Positions 47,952-61,104 of a DNA stretch of 64,000 nt are shown here, piece by piece. The stretch is from positions 29,475,364-29,539,363 of the forward strand of contig NC_068977.1 of assembly GCF_016808095.1 (NCBI RefSeq), given 5' to 3'. The translations under genes were made by a program, and so were the position numbers. Every line of letters starts with the position of its first letter. The first letter of the stretch is position 1. The notes beneath the pieces were generated by a model. The model searched no databases and was not told where the DNA came from. It worked only from the letters and a program-made list of their open reading frames with translations. The stretch is from Vigna angularis. Lineage: Eukaryota; Streptophyta; Magnoliopsida; Fabales; Fabaceae.

Positions 47952-50023
47952 ATGACTGAAGAGAAAAACAAAATGGATTTCATTCAATTGCTTGGACCTG
48001 ACATGTCAGTCAAGATTCTGACCCATTTGGACGCCCCTTGTGATCTTATTAGGGTTTCTGCTGTTTCTAGTTCTTGGCACCGATTTGGTAATCTTTCTTA
48101 GTTTATTTCCTTGTAGTGGGATTTAATTTTTTAGTGCTTTGAACTTTTTTGTCCAAAAAGTGCATATTTTTCTACTCGCGGTATTGATATGCACTCTTGA
48201 TATTCTGCAGTTCTTGAACATGGCCTTTGCAAGCAACTTTGCTTGGCAATGTTTCCTGAAATATCTGGTGTTACTCATATGATTGAGCTTGACAACATTA
48301 TTGAACCACTGGGAAACACTCCTGGCAGTTGTGTAAATTGGGAGTATCTAAAGAGAAATCATAAAGTCTATGCATTCTTGTCCTCTGGTCTTCATCCTGT
48401 GAGAAAAAGTTGTATCTCTAAAGCTATTAGTGCATCTAGCACTGATAACTATCCTGAAGAAAGCATTCTACACACATTGGAGCCTGGTGATAGAACTGAA
48501 TATACAGCATCATACTGGTCAAGCAAAGGGGAAAACGATCCTTCTGTTCCTGAGACTTTAGTTTACAAGCTTGTTTCAGAAATGTGTCTTGTTACAGAGA
48601 TTCATGTCCAACCGTTCCAAGGTTAATAGCTAAATTAAACTCCTTTGTTTTGTGAATTGGGTATGTTGAGGATCATGAACTTTTGCTTGATCATCTGACA
48701 AATAATCTATGTTTACTTGTCAGCATTTTTTCAGCATGGCTTGCCTATATATTCTGCTAAGGCTGTCCGATTCAGAATGGGACATCCAAGATACCCAATT
48801 GAATCGGAGAGTGCTGTAGATAATATAACTGCTAATGAAGTCTTGGGCGATAATCAATTCATATGGACGTATACTTCACCTGAATTTCCAATGTGCCAAG
48901 TGAGTTGCATTTTAAAATGCATTTCTTGAATATTCTTTTATCCATTCAATTCACTCAACAAATAGGAGTTGAGATTCGTCTACTGATCTTTTCTGGGAAT
49001 CATTCACTTAGTGTACATGTTTTACCTGCTGAATATAGCAAGTGTGAATTTAGCATTTATTCATTTTAGATTGAAACTACATTGTTTTTTACAAAACAGT
49101 ATTCTATGCTCGTGTTTGACACTTGAAATGGGTCAGTAACATACCGACTTTACAGGAAAACAGCTTGCAAAAATTCAACCTCCCTAAACCTTTTCTGTGC
49201 ATTGGAGGCATTCTGCTAGTTGAGCTATTGGGTAGAGTTCAAAAACAAGAGATGGATGAATTATTCTACATATGGTTTGTTTCTCAAGCCTTCTCTTTTA
49301 TCTAATGTACACATACTAAATTGACATAACCTAAAGAACTTAATCTTTGTCTTCCAACTGTCCACTCTTCAATTAGACACTGCTTCTTTCATTATATGAC
49401 ACCAATGCCACTCAAGGGTCATCATGAAAAGGGCTTTTGTTGCAATTTCAGAGTATAGATGAAAAGTAATGTAATAAAAGATGACATTTCATTAAAATGC
49501 CATACTTCTATTCTAGGTACACGGGATGTTGAATCATTCATCATGTTGTCATAGTGGCATGAAGAACCTTAATTTATTTCCTTGAGTTCTCTTTGTTAGT
49601 TCATTGCCTACATTTTATTTAGTGTTTCTTTTCCAACTTAGAACATGGTTCGATAAAATTCCTCATAAACACTTCTACAGGAGAAATTTATCAAAAGTTC
49701 TTATATTTTAAGAATGAATGGGCATTTGTTTGTTTATCTGTCTTGGATTACTATGCTGCAGCATCTCCCATGTTCAAGTCATGGGACGGCCACTTTCACC
49801 AGCATTTGATGTTAAAGTTCATCATCCATCAGGGAAGTGTACCTTGAAATACCATCCTCCTCCGACAGATCCTCACATGTCTTCAACATCTTCGCCGGAC
49901 TCGAGCAGTTCGTCGCGCCTGCGCATAATAACCTCGAGCCTAGTGCAGAGGGGTGTGAGACGTTGGGAGCAAATTCTCTTGGGTGCACTGCTTGGTTCTG
50001 GCCCTGTTGTAGTTGATGATTAA
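47952..50023 (+). CDS. F-box protein, At4g00755-like
   Basis: Five exons (47952-48087, 48211-48621, 48724-48899, 49156-49274, 49762-50023) join in frame to 367 aa. The F-box is at the N-terminus (MDFIQLLGPDMSVKILTHLD, then CDLIRVSAVSSSWHRFV). A plant-specific C-terminal region follows with ASYWSSKGENDPSVPETLVY, FFQHGLPIYSAKAVRFRMGH, PFLCIGGILLVELLGRVQKQ and HVQVMGRPLSPAFDV. From memory this matches the Arabidopsis F-box protein At4g00755 family. It is a predicted SCF ubiquitin-ligase adaptor with unknown target. The ATG at 47952 is followed by a second one at 47973 (MDFIQ), which may be the more conserved start. The leader from about 47500 probably contains 5' UTR. Confidence 0.9.
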
Positions 50024-52250
50024 TGGGAAATTGCAAGGAATGAAGAACCTCAATTGTCAATGTAAAGACTTTTGGCCAAGCATTTGTATAGCATAGCATA
50101 TGTTGAGCACAATAATTGTAGGGGCAGAGGCAAAGTTTCATCTTTATCTTTTTCTTTGTGTTACATAAGTCTTGTCTTCTTGGCTAGTTATAAAGTGTAT
50201 AATGCTGTAAAGAATGTGTCTGGTGTGGCTTGAACTGATAAAGACAGACATTTGTGTTGATGATAAGAATGCTAATGCACACAATCTTTGTACCTTTGAT
50301 ATGGTGTTTTCAGATTAGGTTTCTGTGAACTTATATTTTAGAGAATGAGATATGTGCAATGCAAAATAATAGGTTGAGACTATGATGAAATGTGTTTATG
50401 TACAATAAGTTTTGAAGTTAAAAGTATAATTGTTGGTTTTACTTCATTTTTCAGAGCGTATTAGCATTTTATGAGGTAAATTCATGTCATTCTCTACTGG
50501 AATTGGAGGGGATTTGGTTCTGACAAAGTTATTATTATTATTTATTTTAATAAGTTAGAATAATTATAACAATTTTAAGAGTAAAATTATAAGAAAATGT
50601 GTAAAGTGTATATCTTTATTACTTGTTGTATGTATTTCTAAATAAAATGAGAGTTTGGTTTTCGTACTTACTTCCAAAAGGAGTTAAATTATTATTATTA
50701 TTAGCAAAAATACAAAAATACGTATGTTCTCTTTTTTTATATGATAATATAAAAAAATAAAATTATTATTATTGTTATTATTATAATTATAAAATCAAAT
50801 CTAAATAACTTTTAAAGTTTTATTACAAATAAATTTTATTTATTTTGTAGGTAATTTTTTAATTAGAAAATGATTAAATTAAAAAAAATGGTCAAATTGA
50901 AAAAACAAATAAATTTTAAAAAAAGTGATCAGTGAAACAGTAAAATAATTATTTTAATATATAATAATAATTATCACAATTTATAAATAAAAAATGCTTT
51001 AATTATGTTTTGTAATTATATATTTGTTGGTTAATTGAAAGGCTCAAACTTGTTTACTAAATATAATATCAGATTAAATGCACCATTCTATTGAGAAGTA
51101 AGTCGCTTATCTGTTTAAAAGAATTTAAGCAAAATTAACTTCAAAATAGACGTTTATTAGGTCAAATTTCCCTAGAAATATTAAGGTAGGCTTTACACAA
51201 ATTATTTGAAAATGAGTTACTTTTTAAATAATCACTTATTTTTCAAAAACACATAAAAACACGTGAATATTTTTTCAAAAATAAGCTAAAGTAGTTGCAT
51301 TAAAATGTATAACAAACTAAGCTTTGCCGAGACTATACCTAATTGAATTTATATTTATTTTCGTAATAACTATACTCTATATTCATTCAATTATTTATTA
51401 ATTCAATTGACTTTAAAAAGGTTATACAAGTTTTATAATGTAAAGTTAACGTTGTGTTTGGATACGATATTTTAATAGAGAATTATTATTTTTTATTAAA
51501 TTTAAAATTTTTTATAACAAATATATTATTTGGATAAAGAATTTTGAAAGAAATTGAATTAAGAATTTTATTAGAGTAATTTGATTATTTAAAATTAAAA
51601 ATTAATTTTTTTTAAAATATAAGAATTTGAATATTTTCATATTTTAAAATTTATATTTTGAAATTCATAATTTCGGTTAATTTGGAAATGAGTGGATTTG
51701 ATTCAATCAAAACTTAAGTAAATTCAATTTGACTTGATATAGTTTTAATATAATGTTTAGGCCTAATTTAACTTAACCAAACTTAATTCAAATTTTCACT
51801 CAATTGTCTTGATCTCATGTATGTCCAATCCGAGTGGAATCCGATTGAACTTGACTCAACATGAGCTACTTGGTTGAACATGATCTTACCTCGATTCAGC
51901 TTGACTTGGACTCAAGTTAATTCAATTCTAATGGTTTTGGATAACTTAATACAATTGAGTTTTAACCAACTTTGCTTAAGTCGACTGCTCGACCTTACTT
52001 AACTTGACCGAGTTTAAGCCGATTTGACTCAAATTAGACATAGACAGACTCAACTCGACCTACTTTAGCTTGATCTTGATTGAGCTAGGCCCAACAACAT
52101 AAGCGAGAACAAGGATAAATCCATATAAAGAATCCAAGATACGATAAACTCATAGCATAACAAAATATAAACTCATTTGATAAAGCTTAAAAAAAAGTTG
52201 AAAAGAGTATGTCCTAATGAAGACCTTTCATGGATGCCTACTAAAAAAAT
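50024..52250. other. 3' UTR and AT-rich DNA with short degenerate repeats
   Basis: After the F-box gene the DNA is AT-rich. From about 51690 to 52090 the words 'cttgactcaa', 'aacttgac' and 'ttgaac' recur irregularly, a low-complexity repeat seen in plant intergenic DNA. No gene. Confidence 0.45.
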
Positions 52251-52259
52251 TCTTAGAGT

Positions 52260-53740
52260 TCTATTAAGACCTCGGCAAGTGTACCAAATCGTTCAAGTAA
52301 TATAAAATGATAAGACCAAGTATCGTTTCCCAAGAGACTCGTGTAACACTAGTTAATTACACGATTAACAACTCATTTAGATTAACAAATATACGAATAA
52401 GTGCAACAAAATAAATTGACAAGGAAATAAAAGTGGTCTTTGGCATCCAGAGACGCTTAAGAGCGGAAAAGACTAGAATTGGTACAAAATGACAATGTTA
52501 ACGTTAATTTTCACCAATTCACTCTTGTGCATACAAAATTTCATCTTCTCTCCATCAAATTACTAAATTCAATCCATAAAAACACTCTAGCCCTAATTCC
52601 TTAAGTGAAAGAGCCTAGCTTTCACCTATTAACTATCAATCTCTTGATTAATTAACAAGCAAAACCCGCATTAAGAACTAGGATCTAAGACAACAAGTGA
52701 ATCATCTCCCATCTCTAAAATCAATGAACCACTAGGACTCTTGTTTCAGTTATAGATTACATAAGATACATTCCCATACCCATCAATAAAAGATCAAGCC
52801 ATGAACATCTCTATTACACGCAAGCTTTAAGATTAGAAACAAGAATACTAGCAATTGATAGAAAAGGCATATATATATTTGAATCATTCAACAAATACAC
52901 AAGAGTTCATAGGCTACGACTAATCCCAACAAGATAGGTTTGGCTCTCCATGTCCATGGAGAGCCTTTAAGCTTACAAAATGGTCATGGAAGAAGAAGAA
53001 GAAACCAAAGAGGAAGAAAAGAGTGTTCCCACAAACCCTAGCAGCCCTCCAAGCTCTCCTCTAAGTGAATCGCGCCTCCAAATAACCAAAGACCCAAACT
53101 CCTTCGCGTTTTAGGGTTAAATAAGCTCAAATTGCCACATCAGCGAAGGTGACGCTCAACATCCCTGGAGGAGGCGCCTAAGCGAAGCTACGAGGTTGTG
53201 GCGCTTAGCGCCCCTGAAGGGGACGCCCAGGCGAGAAATTCTGATAGCATCATGGCGCTCAGCGCCCTATGCTAAGGGGCCCTTAGCGCGAGCACACCAG
53301 AAATCAACTTTTGTGCAGTTGGTGCAGGTGGCGCTCAGGGCCCCTAACCTAGGGGCCCTCAGCCTGACTCTGATGCACTGCATTTTTTTCTCTTTTTCTG
53401 CATATATCTGCTTGCTTCTATGGCTGGTTCAATTCTTTACATTGGTGGAGGTTTTTCCAAGCACAATTTTAGCTACGAAATAAGGAGATTAATAACGAAT
53501 TTATATCAATGTAACCGAAAACACATTTATTTAGAAAACAAGACAAAAGAAGAAGATTAAGTAAGTTATAAGCTAGAAAAGAATTGATTTTACTACTAAA
53601 ATAATGCTTAGATAATTGTAAGAATTAGCATTATCAAGTTCCCATAATCAATTAAACGAAAGAAAGTAAAAACAAATATTAAACTAGACGGAAAAGGTGA
53701 TCGATCATAAAAGAAAGCTTACGTCTTCGTTTCTTATTCA
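52260..53740. repeat. unclassified dispersed repeat, probably TE-derived
   Basis: It starts near 'gacctcggcaagtgtacc' and ends near 'gcattatcaagttccc'. Both resemble text I associate with plant LTR-element internal regions. The middle (about 53150-53370) is GC-rich and holds several palindromic ggcgct(c/t)agcgcc-type words. No gag or pol was found; a 95-codon open frame at 53196-53483 looks like chance. Borders are approximate and the class is unknown. Confidence 0.4.
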
Positions 53741-54255
53741 TCTCTTATTCCAAATGTGAATCAAGAAAAAAAAAGATGAAAGAAGGGTTAAGAAAGATCA
53801 AACCACACACAATCTTCAAATTCCATTTTTAGATTTAAAATATTGTTAGGGGTAAAGTTAGTTTAGTACAAGACGTATTTAATTTTTAGTCCAATAAAAA
53901 ACTTCAAATTTAATCTTCAAATTCCAGTTTTTGATTAAACATATTTGATCTTTAATAAAAAAAATGTCATGAATGTTTGTTAAAGAAAATACAATTATCC
54001 TTGAAGGAAACCAATATTCTTTTCTTTGTAAATTGAATAAACGCCTGTCACAATTATTAAACATCATAATTCGATTACCTTGAGTATTATTAAATATTAT
54101 CCAAATCCAAACAAAATTAGTACAATTAAAGTTTTTGTATTAAAAATATAAAAAATTTATTATACTAAAAGACATATTTGTGATATATCATATTTTTATT
54201 ACAATTTTATCTTTTCTAGATTTACAATAAAAAAATAATAATTGACCATGATTTA

Positions 54256-54313
<58 letters not shown>

Positions 54314-55243
54314 TTAAAAAATAAATAAACTATTATTATTATTATTTTCATTTCGTAGATTAGTGATCTCATAATTAATCGTCATTCAATTTTAATTTAT
54401 ACTCTTATTAAAATTCTATCAAAGATATTTTTATAATTGATTATATTATATATAATTTAATTTTTCTTTCATCCCATTAATAAAATGTTTTACAATTTTT
54501 TTTTATTTTCATTCTATATTTCTTAATCTAAATAACCTATTTTCTATTAAGAACAGTATTTGATTACGTCATTATGTAATTAATTTAATTTTTTATCACA
54601 TCAATCAAGTTTCCTACAAAATTTTCGGTTGTTTTTACCTGTTTTCACTCAATCCAAATAGTACCATTTTACACCTTGTTTTCCTTCTTTTCTATCATAA
54701 TTTTGATTGTTATTAAAATCAGATTTTACAAATGTATAAAATTTACTACAAATTTTCACTTTTTACCTTTTAATTCAAATTTTTTCCACCCTCTTTTTAT
54801 TTCATTAAAATTAGTTGTCATTAACATTATATATCTATATATAGTAATAGACCACTTGGTATCCTTCCCACATCAATTTCACTTTTTATCCTGTGTTTTG
54901 CAACGAGTATTTAAATAGCTTAGGAGGACATCTTGCTATGTATTATAGGTAATGTGGTGTTGTCAGTAGTGGCATTTGATTAAGCTTATTAGATAAGAAA
55001 TGTAAGTGCCGTATAAAATGCTTACTGTCATAGTCCAATAGATTACACTTGCAGGACAAAAACTCTCAAATAAAATCCCTAAACACCTACTCGAGTCCAA
55101 GTCCAAACAAATTCCATCGAGAAAATTATGACACTGAAAACCAGGAAAAAAACAGCATCTATTGAAAGTATCCTGTACAATGATAATATAATAAAATAAA
55201 CACTTCAACAAGATATGCCAATTACATGGCTAAGTTGTGTTAG
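53741..55243. other. AT-rich spacer and SLK 3' UTR
   Basis: Includes a (TA)n microsatellite at about 54260-54306. The last 250 bases or so before 55244 are presumably the 3' UTR of the minus-strand gene. No other gene was seen. Confidence 0.45.
54260..54306. repeat. (AT)n microsatellite
   Basis: About 47 bp of AT dinucleotide. Confidence 0.97.
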
Positions 55244-58200
55244 TCATGCCTTCCATCCAAAACCCATGTTATCATCAAGATCACTGTTAAAGAAGGAGCT
55301 ATCCGCGAACTCATGGCCAATATCCTGAACCATACCTTGCAAATGTAGACTTTGTGGCATATCAGATGTTCTTGGGTTGAATCCATGGTTGCCACCAGCT
55401 GCAGAAGAATCACTGTTGGAAGCTGTTTTGAAGCTGTTATTCCTTGAAATGGGTCCATTGTTTCCTGGAACATTGACAGAACCTCCACTTAAGGATGGAG
55501 CATGGCCCCCAAAACCCAGTGCATTTTTTGCCAGATTCCCATTTGCATTGGGTCCACCAAGAGACTGTGATTGCATTCCCCCATTGTTATTTGACATTTC
55601 CTGCATCAGTTGCTGGATCATCTGCTGCTGCTGTAGGGCTTGATTTCCTTGGGACCCCTGGGAATGACTTTGTTGCAGTAAACCATTTCCACTTAACGTA
55701 CGCTGTTGAAGGAGTTGTTGCTGGTGCTGCTGCTGCTGTGGGGGTAGATGGGGACCTGGGAAACCACCTACAGAGTTTTGCATTGAGCCTGGAATTAAAG
55801 AAGGACCAGCTCCTTGCAAAGCAGAAGAGGGACTTGGGTTCGAATTACTGAATGAGGATCCAGGATTGGAGCCAGGGCTAGAATTCATTGAATTTTGCCT
55901 CATGAGAAGATTTTGGTAGTTGGTAAGAACTAAATGGGCTGACCCACTCAAAGCACCACGATTAACCATATTATGAGTGCTGTTTATGTGGTTGTTCAAT
56001 CCAGGATTCATTGCCATCAGCTTATTGAGTGTGTTTCTATCAGTAGGCAGACCATGAACACTTGCCATCTGTTCCATTTCCTGCATCTTTTGCATCTGGA
56101 GCTTTGAGGCTGTTGCTAGTCGAGGATAATTTTTTAAACTCTCTGCACGTAAATGTTGGATCAATGTTACAAAGGCTAACGACAATGTAAGAATATATTT
56201 CCAAAAGCCGAAAATTGAATCAGCTTCATACAAGAATTTTAAACTAAACTCTAGGGTAATATAATCATAAAAACCAGAAGGAAATTACCAATTGCCCCAA
56301 TTTTGTGCTCTTCACAAATATCAATTAGGTCTTTCATGCTGTTGACAACCTCCGATATCTGTCAACCGCAGGTAATTAGGATTGAGAAAATACATAGCAT
56401 AACGGATGACTAGTTTTCTCTATAGTACTCAACACTACTAAAATTTTGAAATACAATTTTATAGCATACCTGCAAACATCTCACATATCTTTTAGAAAAA
56501 CCCAAGTCATTAAGTGATTGCAACTCCAAAATTTTAGCAAGCTGGCGCCCCGCTGTCAATACCCTGATGCAAAATAAACATTACTTTAAGCTTGAGTCCA
56601 GTCTCATTGTAATTGTTAACTTGAACTAGGCTCACAACTCAACCCAACGCACAAAACAAATCAATAATATATGTAAAACAACTAATATAATTCTCTTACT
56701 AATTGAACCAATCAATGTCACAGACTGTTCTAACCAGATACTTTTTAACCAAACATGGCTTGTAAAATGCCCAACTGGAGAGTTAGACAAATAGAAAACA
56801 GAATCTCAATTTCTAATCTCTATTTAATTTAAGATACCATGAGATGCTCTTAATCTTGAATAGCCTTATTGTAAAAATATGAATGCTTGTGACTTGAACA
56901 ACCCTGTGTACATATAAAAAATGTTAATTTTGTAAAGCATGAGCACCAGAATGCACCAAATATGCCCACTGGAAAATCTCGTACTACAATTAAGATCTTT
57001 CCGTTTCCTATTTTATGGCTATTGACTTCCAGCAAGAGTTTTTTTCCTCTCATTTTCCACATCGTTCCAAATTGGATTGCCATATTGCATTTAAAAAAGT
57101 AAAAATGTTCAATAACCTTTTTTATTGAAGTTGTATTTTTCAGTTAAAAGTAATAACACGAAAAAAGCCTGTATCACCTAATCACTAACGGCATTTGCAC
57201 CACCACCCCTCTGCCCCAAAGAAAGAAAAAGGAAACATACAGGGAATCCAGTAAATATGAAAAAATATAGTTTGCACCATATGCTTTCTAGCCATATCGC
57301 AGTATGCACTATTACAAGAATAAAACATCAAACAAGCTTTGGAAAATAAGACTGATTTATTATTCTCAATCATAAAAAATACATTATGATACTCTCTATT
57401 TGTAATAATCTAATTCTCCAAAAAAGGGAAATAGGAAAACTAGGAAAGTAAAATAAAGGGAAATAGGGAAACTAGGAAAGTAAAATAAAATAAAGATTAT
57501 ATATCTATTTCCTCTAATTAGGAAGATTCTAAAGATATTAACTCAAATTAGAACACAAGCTATGCAGTAAAGAAAAATATATCAACTGAGAAGGATTTAC
57601 GAAATATACCATAAATTAAGGAACAACAATGCATTAACTTACATGTTGCTGTTTGTTTGCAAATCTTGCTGAGAAACCCCATCAGCCCCACTTTCAGCAA
57701 TTGTACTCTGGCATTTTTGAGCTACCTGAACTAATTGGTTGACCTGAAAAAGTGTAAATCATATGAATTAGCAGCAAAATGAATACCTCAATTATGCCAT
57801 ATGACCAACCTTAAGACAGGTGATCATCTCTTATTCCTCGTCACTTAGAACTTTAAACCTGTCACCTTTAATTTCAATGATCTCCACTTTAATAAAATAA
57901 GGGAAAGCTTCATTAATGCCCACCAATTTCCTTATCCAAATTTCCATATATTAATACTGTCACCATTCACCAATTTTCATTTATGCATGACGTCTTGAGA
58001 AATATGATGGAAGAATTCAAGATGTGAGAAGTTAATTATAAAATAAGCATGCACATGCCGAATTTTTTTATACAGAAATATACGGAATATGCAAAGGAAT
58101 CCACTCAAGGGTAGTCTCAACACCCTCAACTGTCTATTAAAACCAGGCAAGAAATGAAGATCTACTTAACCAAAATATTCAACCAAATAGCACCATCATC

Positions 58201-61104
58201 TATTCAAAACAAAGAATGACTCCAAAAGTGAAAAGCAGTCTAAACAAAGCAGAATCATACCTGTGGTGCAACCAACCTTCGAGGAATAAGTTCTTCATGC
58301 CGCCTTGCGCAGAACTCCCAAGATAATATCTGGGCAAATTAACAAGAATATCAGGAGGTCATTACATAAATAAGATTCAAATAGAAAATACATTAAACTA
58401 TAAAAACAATTTTGTAACCTTCAAATCTTGAGTGAATATGATGCGAAGTTGGCCTTCACGAACAACGCGAAGCTGCTCATATACACTCTCTTGGACTGCT
58501 TTTGCATATTCTAACATCATTGCACCAGAAGGAAATCTTATTTCACGTGGCAAGTCCAGAAACAAAAGTTCATCAATCACTCCACTGCCAAATTTGATTT
58601 CATTAAGTCTAGGTAATACTTCATAAGTCGCCTCTGAGAAAATCCAGAATGTAAATATTAGATTATGAGATTTATATAAGAAAATTAAATAAATAAAGTG
58701 CTAACCATCTAGCCTACATATACATCCAATGCACAAATTGTGTATCTACCACTGTTGCATGCTAAGAACAAGTAATTTGATCATCCTATTATTGGTTGCA
58801 TTTAGTTCAGCTAGTTTTGTTAGACTCCAAGGTTAAAAAAGCAAAGTAACAATTAAGATTGTGATATCTGGTCACTGGTAAGCACTGACTTCAGTGGGTA
58901 CTTATCAGCCACAAAATTTAAACAAAATGAAGTACAAATCGAAATTTTACAATGAAATTAAATTCTCATAAAAACATGCTACAAAACAACAAAACAAGGA
59001 CCACTTAGATTTGGTTTGATAAAGCAGATTGTTTAAATTTCACGTTTTCAAAAATATTTACAAGTAGATTTAATTACTAATTCGATCCCTATAACAGCAC
59101 AATCTTTACAATTTAGTCCCTACACCAAAAATGACTCATTTAGTCACTATACAATACTTTTTAAACTCATTTTAGTCCTTACACATTCTTTTTCATCCGT
59201 TTTAGTCCCTATAATTCAAGACAACAGTATTGTACTTTCCAACCCTAGAAGATATGTAGGAACCAATATCAGATGAAGGGGCAAAATCGTACAGATTGTG
59301 CGGTTATAGAGACCAGATGAATAATTTATCATTACAAATATATCCTTTTTCACTGTGTTTCCTATTTATATAAAGTTGTATACGAAATGATGACATATTT
59401 GTAATAATTTGAGAACAAGAAATAAAAAAAGAATCTTAAATCATATGGACTCCAATACTTCCTTTTTCATATACTTACCAAACCCCCTTCCAGATTTAGA
59501 ACCACAAATATCACACTGCCACGCATCCTGAACAAAGAAAAATCCATGTCAATGCATGTACTTATCAAAGATTTAATAGCACTAACAGATCGAAAGGGTA
59601 AAATGGTATATACCAAAAATAGAAAGCAAATCAAATGAAATTATTTAAAGTATAACTCTGCTTGAGCATCATTCTAAGAGTTGTCAACAATTACATAAGT
59701 TAATAAAATCTATTAACTTTTTTAGAGAACATTGAATAAATGGTTATCAGAAAATATTAAGACATCACCCTATTTATTTAGCAAGAAATACAATTCAAGA
59801 ATAAATAACAACTGCAAAAATTTACCATTGCTGCTGGCGGGAAAACACCAAGTGCATGATGCCCAACATTGTTATATAACGACAAGCACCACCGTTTCTT
59901 TGCACGATGAGAGTAGTATTCAGCCACAAATTTTCTCCAATACGCAATACTATTATCCTAAAGCAAACAGTAAAATTCAATAACAAAGTTGTAACAAACA
60001 TAAACTTCAAAATTAAACAATGCGCTCAGATATAATAAGTTCCTGAAACAAAAGGAATAACCTTGAAGAATAAACAGATTATATAGTGAACATATATGTG
60101 ACACTAAGATAGGCCATCACAGGCAGAAAATAAACAGAACTCACATTTGGCCGTTGCCTTTGATGATAGAGATACTGCATCAATCGACGAGCACAAACCC
60201 CACTAACACTATTATCGTATGGACGCTTGACGGCAGAAGAGGGCTGCATCACTTGTTGCTGTAACTGCTGCCTCAATTGCATTTGTTGTTGTTGTTGCTG
60301 CTGCTGCTGTTGTTGTTGCAACTGCACTCGCTGTAACTGTGGCATTGACTGAAAGAGTTGTTGTTGTCTCAGTCTCTGCTGTTGTTGAAGCAAAGCCTGT
60401 AACTGTGGATTACGACCCTGCAATTGCATGGAATCTTGTCTCTGAAGAATCTGTTGTATAACCTGCTGCTGCTGCATTATATCTTCCTGTTTGATATCCA
60501 GTCTAGGTTTTTTGGACAGCTGAGATACATTATTTGGATCATGAATGAAAGATCCAGGGACATGTGCACCCATATGAAGGGTAGACGGACCAGTTTGAGA
60601 AGCAGGCAACGATGTCGCACTTGAAGCACCCTGCAGCTGCTGCTGATTCTGCTGCAATTGTTGAACATTCTGATCTTGATGAGAGCTCTGCTGTACTACA
60701 GAGGAACCATCAATCACTGATGAGCCCGAAATACTAATATTATTTGACGTAAATGACATGGGTGAGGCAGGTAATCGTAAGTATGAGTCCGTGTTAACAC
60801 TGGCACTTCGCTGCAAATGGGGGCCACCAGAGAGAGCAGAATTTGCATCTGTGACTAAAGAACTAGCTCCAACACTTGGTGCTGAGTTTGCCACACTATT
60901 TAGAACTGCATTATTCATATCCCCAGAAACCAGACCCAGGTTACCGGCTCCCGAAACCGTGCTTGATGAATTAACAAAAGATGAGCTTAAGTGAGAGTTA
61001 ACTACACTCTGTGACAGTCCATCTCTTTGAAAGAAAACTCCAGAATGTGATGATGATGATTGGGTTAACCCTCCCGTCACCCGCGAAGGTGTCATGGGGG
61101 GCAT
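55244..61104 (-). CDS. SLK2: SEUSS-like transcriptional co-regulator (SLK)
   Basis: Nine coding exons on the minus strand (61104-60145, 59957-59826, 59527-59479, 58633-58419, 58329-58261, 57743-57643, 56563-56470, 56358-56289, 56142-55244) join in frame to 862 aa. The N-terminus is Ser/Gln-rich with a poly-Gln run near residues 260-275 and a KKPRLD nuclear-localisation-like motif near 197. The conserved LIM-domain-binding (LDB) region starts at GVCARRLMQYLYHQRQRP (about 303-320). It continues through IAYWRKFVAEYYSHRAKKRW, DAWQCDICGSKSGRGF, IDELLFLDLPREIRF and ILSWEFCARRHEELIPRRL. The C-terminus is Gln/Asn-rich and ends DLDDNMGFGWKA. SEUSS-family proteins act in the nucleus as adaptors of the LEUNIG/LUH co-repressor in flower, embryo and meristem development. 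The start could be M1 or M4 (MTPSRVTGG). The choice of SLK2 over SLK1/3 is tentative. Confidence 0.92.
57421..57490. repeat. short tandem duplication in an SLK intron
   Basis: aaagggaaatagg(a/g)aaactaggaaagtaaaataa occurs twice in tandem with a period of about 35 bp. Confidence 0.7.
59071..59329. mobile_element. MITE-like element inside an SLK intron
   Basis: The left end (taattactaattcgatccct, ataacagcacaatctttac) and the reversed right end (taaattattcatctggtctc, tataaccgcacaatctgtac) are imperfect inverted repeats of about 45 bp. Internally 'tttagtccctata'-type words recur in one direction. The element is about 260 bp, has no coding capacity and lies in the intron between coding exons 3 and 4. 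Class and target duplication are not resolved. Confidence 0.65.

Noticed and set aside
55377..55851. Plus-strand open frames opposite the last SLK exon
   Set aside because: Mirror images of the Gln/Asn-rich SLK tail; no independent evidence.
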